Origin: JBBDWJ01 sp040902925
Lineage (GTDB): Bacteria; Acidobacteriota; Terriglobia; Bryobacterales; UBA6623
Assembly (NCBI GenBank): GCA_040902925.1
Contig: JBBDWJ010000265.1
Span: 1 to 15,777, forward strand
Reading direction: 5' to 3'
DNA length: 15,777 nt
Shown: positions 11,978 through 15,777 of the stretch, piece after piece
Numbering within the stretch: position 1 is the stretch's first letter
How the letters are laid out: every line of letters starts with the position of its first letter
The notes under the pieces: model-generated
Seen by the model: only the letters and a program-made list of their open reading frames with translations
Told to the model about the DNA's origin: nothing
Database searches by the model: none
Translations under genes and position numbers: made by a program

Positions 11978-13446
11978 GCAGCGATGTGTTGATGCTGATT
12001 CATGACGGCCTGGTTCCTTCGGTCTCGGGGGAGTGGCTAGACGTTGTGAATCCCGCAACGGAACAGGTCGAGGCGCGGGTGCCGCATGCTGGAGCCGACG
12101 ATGTGAACCGGGCGGTCGCGAGCGCCCGCGAAGCGGCCGACAGGGGCCCTTGGCGGCGGCTTACTCCAGCGGAACGAGGACGGCTGTTGTTTCGGCTGGC
12201 GGAGCTAGTCGAGAAACACTCCGAGAGTCTGGCGTTGCTCGATACGCAGGACATGGGGAAGCCTTACGCGCATTCGCGGCAGCACGATGTGCCCGGCGTC
12301 GTGGACCTGCTGCGGTTTTACGCGGGTTTTTGCGACAAGGGTCGCGGCAGCGAAATACCGTTAGGTCCCGACAAGCACGTGTACGTGCGGCGGGAACCAG
12401 TGGGGGTCGTGGCCGGCATCCTGCCGTGGAATTTTCCGTTGTCAGCAGCGGCGCAGAAGCTTGCGCCGGCGGTTGCTTGCGGGAACACGGTGGTGTTGAA
12501 ACCGGCCGAGCAGTCGCCGCGTTCCACGCTCCGTCTCGCGGAACTATGCATGGAGGCCGGCTTTCCCGCGGGAGTCGTGAACGTGCTGACGGGACTTGGA
12601 GAAACCACCGGAAGCTTACTGGTGGCGCACCCGGCCATTGACAAGATCTCGTTTACCGGTTCGACGGCAGTAGGACGGTTGGTGATGAAGGCGGCCGCCG
12701 AGCATATCCATAAAGTCACCTTGGAGCTGGGCGGGAAGACGGCCAACATTGTTTTTCCGGACGCGCCCGTAGAATCGGCCGTAAGCTATGCGTTGCTGAC
12801 CAGTTGCTACAACAGCGGGCAGGTTTGCACGTCCGGCTCGCGGCTACTATTGCATCGCAGCCTCCACGACGAGTTCATGGAGAAACTAGTGCGGTCCATG
12901 AACGAGCTCAAGGTCGGCGATCCGATGCAGCCGGACACGCGTCTGGGGCCTTTGGTTTCCCACGAGCAATGGCAGCGGGTGCAGAGTTATGTGGAGTGGG
13001 GCAAACAGCGCTACACGCCCACGATCTGCGGCTACCGAAGCGAACCGCTCGACCGCGGGTTCTTTGTGAATCCCACGGTTTTCGACCATGTAGACGCCGG
13101 GTGCCGCATCGCGCAGGAGGAGATCTTTGGACCGGTCCTTTCGGTGATCGATTTCACGGATGAGCAGGAAGCGCTGCGGATCGCCAACGAGACGCGCTAC
13201 GGTCTGGCGACGTCGATCTGGACAGCGGATTTGCGTCGAGCGCACCGCATGGCGGCCGCGGCCGATAGCGGAATCGTTTGGATCAACTGCAACAACTACT
13301 GGAACACCGCCATTCCTTACGAAGGCCATAGAGCGAGCGGGATTGGCGCCGACATGGGCCTAGAGGCAGTCGAGAGCTATACGAGATTGAAAAGCGTGAT
13401 CGTCAACCTGGATGACACGCCGAATGCGTGGGCGACGAATAACTGA
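11974..13446 (+). CDS. NAD(P)-dependent aldehyde dehydrogenase
   Basis: A 490-residue aldehyde dehydrogenase of normal family length, oxidising an aldehyde to its carboxylate. Catalytic residues are all visible: N153 in LPWNFP, E251 in LELGGKTANIVF, and the nucleophile C285 in GQVCTSGSR. FTGSTAVGR (cofactor loop) and EEIFGPVL (C-terminal) are also present. The GQVCT context resembles betaine aldehyde dehydrogenases, but many ALDH subfamilies share it, so I do not assign that substrate. The ATG overlaps the hydrolase stop (ATGA), implying translational coupling; an upstream TTG at 11941 would create a long overlap and is unlikely. Together with the downstream ThDP enzyme it suggests oxidation of an aldehyde made by 2-oxo acid decarboxylation. 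Confidence 0.92.
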   Translation: MSSDVLMLIHDGLVPSVSGEWLDVVNPATEQVEARVPHAGADDVNRAVASAREAADRGPWRRLTPAERGRLLFRLAELVEKHSESLALLDTQDMGKPYAHSRQHDVPGVVDLLRFYAGFCDKGRGSEIPLGPDKHVYVRREPVGVVAGILPWNFPLSAAAQKLAPAVACGNTVVLKPAEQSPRSTLRLAELCMEAGFPAGVVNVLTGLGETTGSLLVAHPAIDKISFTGSTAVGRLVMKAAAEHIHKVTLELGGKTANIVFPDAPVESAVSYALLTSCYNSGQVCTSGSRLLLHRSLHDEFMEKLVRSMNELKVGDPMQPDTRLGPLVSHEQWQRVQSYVEWGKQRYTPTICGYRSEPLDRGFFVNPTVFDHVDAGCRIAQEEIFGPVLSVIDFTDEQEALRIANETRYGLATSIWTADLRRAHRMAAAADSGIVWINCNNYWNTAIPYEGHRASGIGADMGLEAVESYTRLKSVIVNLDDTPNAWATNN

Positions 13447-13497
13447 GCCAGAGCGGCGGTATTCACCGGGATCGTTTTGTTGCTCGAGCGGGTTGGC

Positions 13498-13505
13498 AGA
13501 GGAGG
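13498..13505 (+). promoter_or_regulatory. Ribosome binding site supporting a TTG start for the ThDP enzyme
   Basis: AGAGGAGG ends 8 nt before TTG 13514. No ATG in the frame lies at the conserved N terminus. The longer reading from 13412 would add a low-complexity extension overlapping the ALDH gene. Confidence 0.75.
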
Positions 13506-13513
13506 TTAGTAGC

Positions 13514-15127
13514 TTGGCGGAGGTACCCAGTTGTGCGGACGTCCTGGCGCAATCCCTTCACAGCTTCGGGGTGCGATACGTCTTCGGCCATCCGGGCGGA
13601 GAGACCATCGACGTAATCCAAGCCCTTGAGTCCCATGGCGTCTCGTTCATTTTGACGGGGCACGAATCGGGGGCGGCCTTCATGGCGGGGGCTGTGGGCC
13701 GTCTGACGGGCACGCCCGGCGTTTGTCTTTCGACGTTGGGACCGGGGGCGTGCAATCTGGTGATCGGAGTGAGTTCGGCTCACCTCGATCGCGACCCGAT
13801 GATCGCTCTTTCGGCTCGATCCGCTTCGGGCCGTTGCCAGCTCAGCGCTAAACAGAATCTGCCGTTGAACCAGATGTTTGAGCTCATCACCAAGCAGTCG
13901 GTGTTGTTGGATGGAGCGAACACGGCGGAGACGTTGAAGCAGGCCATGGATCTGGCCCGCACGCCGCCGCGCGGCCCGGTGTTTCTGTCCCTGCCATCCG
14001 ATGTGGCGGCCGCACCGGAACGAAACGAAGCAGCAGCGGCCCGGGCGGCTGCGCCGCTCAACGATTCCGGCGATGGTTTCGAAGTGATCCAGCGAGCGCT
14101 GAACGGCGCATCGCGGCCTATCGGGGTGGTCGGAATCGCTCTCGACGCCGAGCGCGACTGCCAGGCGGTGCGGCGCTTTTTTCAGGAGACCGGAATCGCT
14201 TACGTGAGCATGCCGCAGGCGAAGGGCGTGGCGGATGAGGGCGGCGAGGGCTACCTCGGCACAGTCGGCGCAGGCGCCGGCGACGAGTTCATTGCGGATT
14301 GCCTGAATCGTAGCGATTGCCTTCTCGGCGTGGGTTTCGACCCGGTAGAGTCGTCGGACGACTGGCACATTCGCCGTCCGCTTTACTCGATTGCGAACAG
14401 CTCGATCCGGTTTAGGGAGTACTCGCCGACGGCGGAGTGCATCGGAGACGTCGGGGAGTTGCTCGAATCGCTGCGGTCAGCCTACAGCGGCCGGTCTTCG
14501 TGGCAGGCCGCGGAAATCCAGCAGATTCGACAGCGCACCATGGCCCTGCTGTGCTCTCAAGCGCAATACGGCGATGAAGGCCTGTCGCCGTTTCACCTTG
14601 TCAGGGCGCTTCGGGAAGCATTGCCGCGGGAAGCCATCGTGACCGCCGACGTCGGCGCGCACAAGATGCTGCTGACACAAACCTGGCACACGTACGAGCC
14701 GGGAACGTTTCTGATATCCAACGGGCTTTCGGCGATGGGCTACGGCGTGCCCGCCGCTATCGCCGCGGCGCTGGTGCACCCTGACCGGCCGGTGGCGGGG
14801 ATCGTCGGCGACGGTGGCTTCGCCATGATGGTTCAAGAGCTCGAGACGATACGGCGGCTCGGAGTCAGCCCGCTGATTGTCGTTTTTTGCGATCGTTCGC
14901 TGGCGATTATCAAGCTCGCGCAGCAGGCGAGCGGCCGGCCGCACGTCGGAGTCGATTTTTGCCCGGTGGGCGGGGCCAAGGTTGCGGGAGGTTTAGGCGT
15001 CCGGGGGCTAACGCCCGACACGCTGGAAGGCGTCCAAGCAGCGGTTGAAGATTGGCGGTCTCATCGGGAACCGACGGTCCTGGCGGTTCCAGTGGATCCC
15101 AGTCTCTATTCCGGACTGACCTACTGA
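13514..15127 (+). CDS. Thiamine-diphosphate-dependent enzyme, acetolactate-synthase/2-oxo-acid-decarboxylase-like
   Basis: A 537-residue ThDP enzyme with the usual three domains: N-terminal pyrimidine-binding domain (about 1-165), central Rossmann-like domain (about 190-310) and C-terminal pyrophosphate-binding domain (about 350-537). FGHPGGE (24-30) and the cofactor-activating E51 in G-H-E-S-G are present. The metal motif starts at GDGG with D433; the second ligand, usually Asn, is Asp (D460 in FCDRS), as also seen in catabolic AlsS-type acetolactate synthases. It belongs to the broad IlvB-like family, which includes decarboxylases, carboligases and lyases, and there is no regulatory small-subunit gene next to it. 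That argues against isoleucine/valine biosynthesis. The ALDH gene 67 nt upstream suggests that this enzyme decarboxylates a 2-oxo acid to an aldehyde. Substrate is unknown. Confidence 0.88.
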   Translation: MAEVPSCADVLAQSLHSFGVRYVFGHPGGETIDVIQALESHGVSFILTGHESGAAFMAGAVGRLTGTPGVCLSTLGPGACNLVIGVSSAHLDRDPMIALSARSASGRCQLSAKQNLPLNQMFELITKQSVLLDGANTAETLKQAMDLARTPPRGPVFLSLPSDVAAAPERNEAAAARAAAPLNDSGDGFEVIQRALNGASRPIGVVGIALDAERDCQAVRRFFQETGIAYVSMPQAKGVADEGGEGYLGTVGAGAGDEFIADCLNRSDCLLGVGFDPVESSDDWHIRRPLYSIANSSIRFREYSPTAECIGDVGELLESLRSAYSGRSSWQAAEIQQIRQRTMALLCSQAQYGDEGLSPFHLVRALREALPREAIVTADVGAHKMLLTQTWHTYEPGTFLISNGLSAMGYGVPAAIAAALVHPDRPVAGIVGDGGFAMMVQELETIRRLGVSPLIVVFCDRSLAIIKLAQQASGRPHVGVDFCPVGGAKVAGGLGVRGLTPDTLEGVQAAVEDWRSHREPTVLAVPVDPSLYSGLTY

Positions 15128-15206
15128 CGTTCGTGATGCAGCTACGGGAGTCGTGATCGCGATCGACTGCTTCGTTGTTTGCTCTCCCGCGATTCATGGT
15201 TTCGCA

Positions 15207-15488
15207 ATGTCGGACTCAATCAGTCCCAGGAGAGGCGAGCCACCCGCCGGTCTGCACCATCATCGATCGACGGCAAGAGTGGTGGCGATTCTGGAATGCC
15301 TGGACCGTTCGGGGCGGGGATTAAACATATCCGAAATGAGCCGCAAGCTGGGCATCCCCAAAAGCTCAACGCACGTGATCATCTTGACGCTCGAGGCGCT
15401 CGGGTTCGTGAGCAAAAGAAAGGGAGGAAGGTATGGCTTGGGGTCGAGGGCCATCACTCTGGGTCAAGGGCGAAAGGCGACGCGGTAG
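15207..15488 (+). pseudogene. Truncated IclR-family regulator (DNA-binding domain only)
   Basis: A 93-residue reading frame containing a full IclR-type winged helix-turn-helix: STARVVAILECL opens the domain, ISEMSRKLGIPKSSTH is the helix-turn-helix, and LEALGFVSK plus RYGLGSRAITLG form the wing and start of the linker. A normal IclR protein continues for about 170 residues of effector-binding domain. Here it ends in QGRKATR and a stop. None of the three forward frames beyond it resembles the effector domain, so a simple frameshift does not explain the loss; a deletion joining it to the soxD upstream region is more likely. It sits 79 nt after the ThDP gene and may once have controlled that operon. 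It could still be made as a free DNA-binding domain. Confidence 0.7.
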
Positions 15489-15562
15489 GTTGGGGTCTTG
15501 CATTGGAATGGCGGGCTTGAGCACGTCCTGGCCGTGAAGATTGCGCTCCTCAATTGCTCCTA

Positions 15563-15574
15563 TTGGTTTACCAA
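15563..15574. promoter_or_regulatory. GntR/FadR-like palindrome upstream of soxD
   Basis: TTGGT (15563-15567) and ACCAA (15570-15574) form a perfect inverted repeat around two T's, 24 nt before the soxD start. TGGT-n-ACCA palindromes are typical operators of FadR-subfamily GntR regulators such as PdhR and LldR, though their spacer is usually three. No GntR gene lies in the window. Confidence 0.35.
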
Positions 15575-15598
15575 ATCTTGCCAATTCCTAACTAAGAT

Positions 15599-15777
15599 AT
15601 GTCGTTTCTGCTGAATTGCCCCAATTGTGGCCCCCGCGATGTCTACGAGTTCCGCTTCGGCGGCGAGTACCAGGTGAGACCGCAGCCGGATGCGCCCGCG
15701 GACGCTTGGGCCGGCTACCTATACTTCCGCGCGAACGAGGCCGGTGCGCAGAAGGAGTGGTGGTATCACAGGGCGGG
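15599..15777 (+). CDS. soxD: Sarcosine oxidase delta subunit, N-terminal part (runs off the window)
   Basis: Fifty-nine complete codons of a small zinc-binding subunit of heterotetrameric sarcosine oxidase, which oxidises sarcosine to glycine and passes the methyl group to tetrahydrofolate. Diagnostic features are C7-P-N-C10-G-P-R near the N terminus, EFRFGGE (17-23), a W-A-G-Y-L-Y-F-R block (37-44), and the W-W-Y-H-R-A-G segment with H57. These match the Cys-x-x-Cys and His zinc ligands of SoxD; the last Cys should lie just beyond the window. The full protein is normally about 90-110 residues, and soxA and soxG usually follow. No soxB lies directly upstream, unlike the usual soxBDAG order. 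Only a weak TAAG precedes the ATG. Confidence 0.85.
   Translation, partial: MSFLLNCPNCGPRDVYEFRFGGEYQVRPQPDAPADAWAGYLYFRANEAGAQKEWWYHRA

Noticed and set aside
11974..13446. Naming the aldehyde dehydrogenase betB because of the betaine theme and GQVCT motif
   Set aside because: It sits in an operon with a ThDP enzyme rather than choline or betaine genes, and the motif is shared by several ALDH subfamilies.
14810..14893. Asp instead of Asn at the second metal ligand of the ThDP enzyme
   Set aside because: Catabolic AlsS-type acetolactate synthases also have Asp here, so it is not evidence of inactivity.

Overview
This is a GC-rich bacterial window, densely coding, with many TTG or otherwise weak start codons and strong AGGAGG-type ribosome binding sites. 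The adjacent DUF1549/DUF1553 (Planctomycete-type cytochrome) and Tat-exported DUF1501 genes are a combination known from Planctomycetota, Verrucomicrobiota, Lentisphaerota and Solibacter-like Acidobacteriota. An Acidobacteriota (Bryobacterales/Solibacter-like) host is my best guess, but the sequence alone does not settle it. There are no rRNA or tRNA genes, CRISPR arrays, insertion sequences or phage genes in view.

Left block (50-3634, all minus strand, read right to left): a short-chain dehydrogenase/reductase (SDR) with a degenerate active site, a glucarate-dehydratase-like enolase-superfamily enzyme 6 nt after it, then, after a 261-nt gap, an FAD-dependent amine/amino-acid oxidoreductase related to sarcosine oxidase beta subunit. 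The first two look like a sugar-acid catabolic pair.

Centre (3635-10655, plus strand): a divergent intergenic region with two adjacent inverted repeats built from TTGAC/GTCAA half sites precedes a betaine-homocysteine methyltransferase (BHMT)-like gene. A good sigma70-like promoter then leads into a probable operon of a secreted cytochrome-domain DUF1549/DUF1553 protein, a Tat-exported DUF1501 protein and two half-size EamA/DMT membrane proteins. The first of these appears to start at a CTG codon overlapping the previous stop.

Right block (10656-15127, plus strand): a 420-nt non-coding stretch holds a promoter and a potentially structured leader. It precedes an operon of an alpha/beta-hydrolase-fold protein without a nucleophilic serine, an aldehyde dehydrogenase (ATGA overlap), and an acetolactate-synthase-like thiamine diphosphate (ThDP) enzyme. 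The gene set fits decarboxylation of a 2-oxo acid to an aldehyde followed by oxidation to an acid, though the substrate is unknown.

Right edge: an IclR-type regulator reduced to its DNA-binding domain, a GntR/FadR-like palindrome, and the start of a sarcosine oxidase delta subunit (soxD) that runs off the window. The SoxB-like protein, the BHMT-like protein and SoxD share a glycine-betaine/dimethylglycine/sarcosine theme, but they lie in separate transcription units and the link is inferred. No single gene here is a clear new system. The best leads are the active-site-altered SDR and hydrolase, the palindromic operator cluster, the hydrolase-ALDH-ThDP operon, and the paired half-size transporters.
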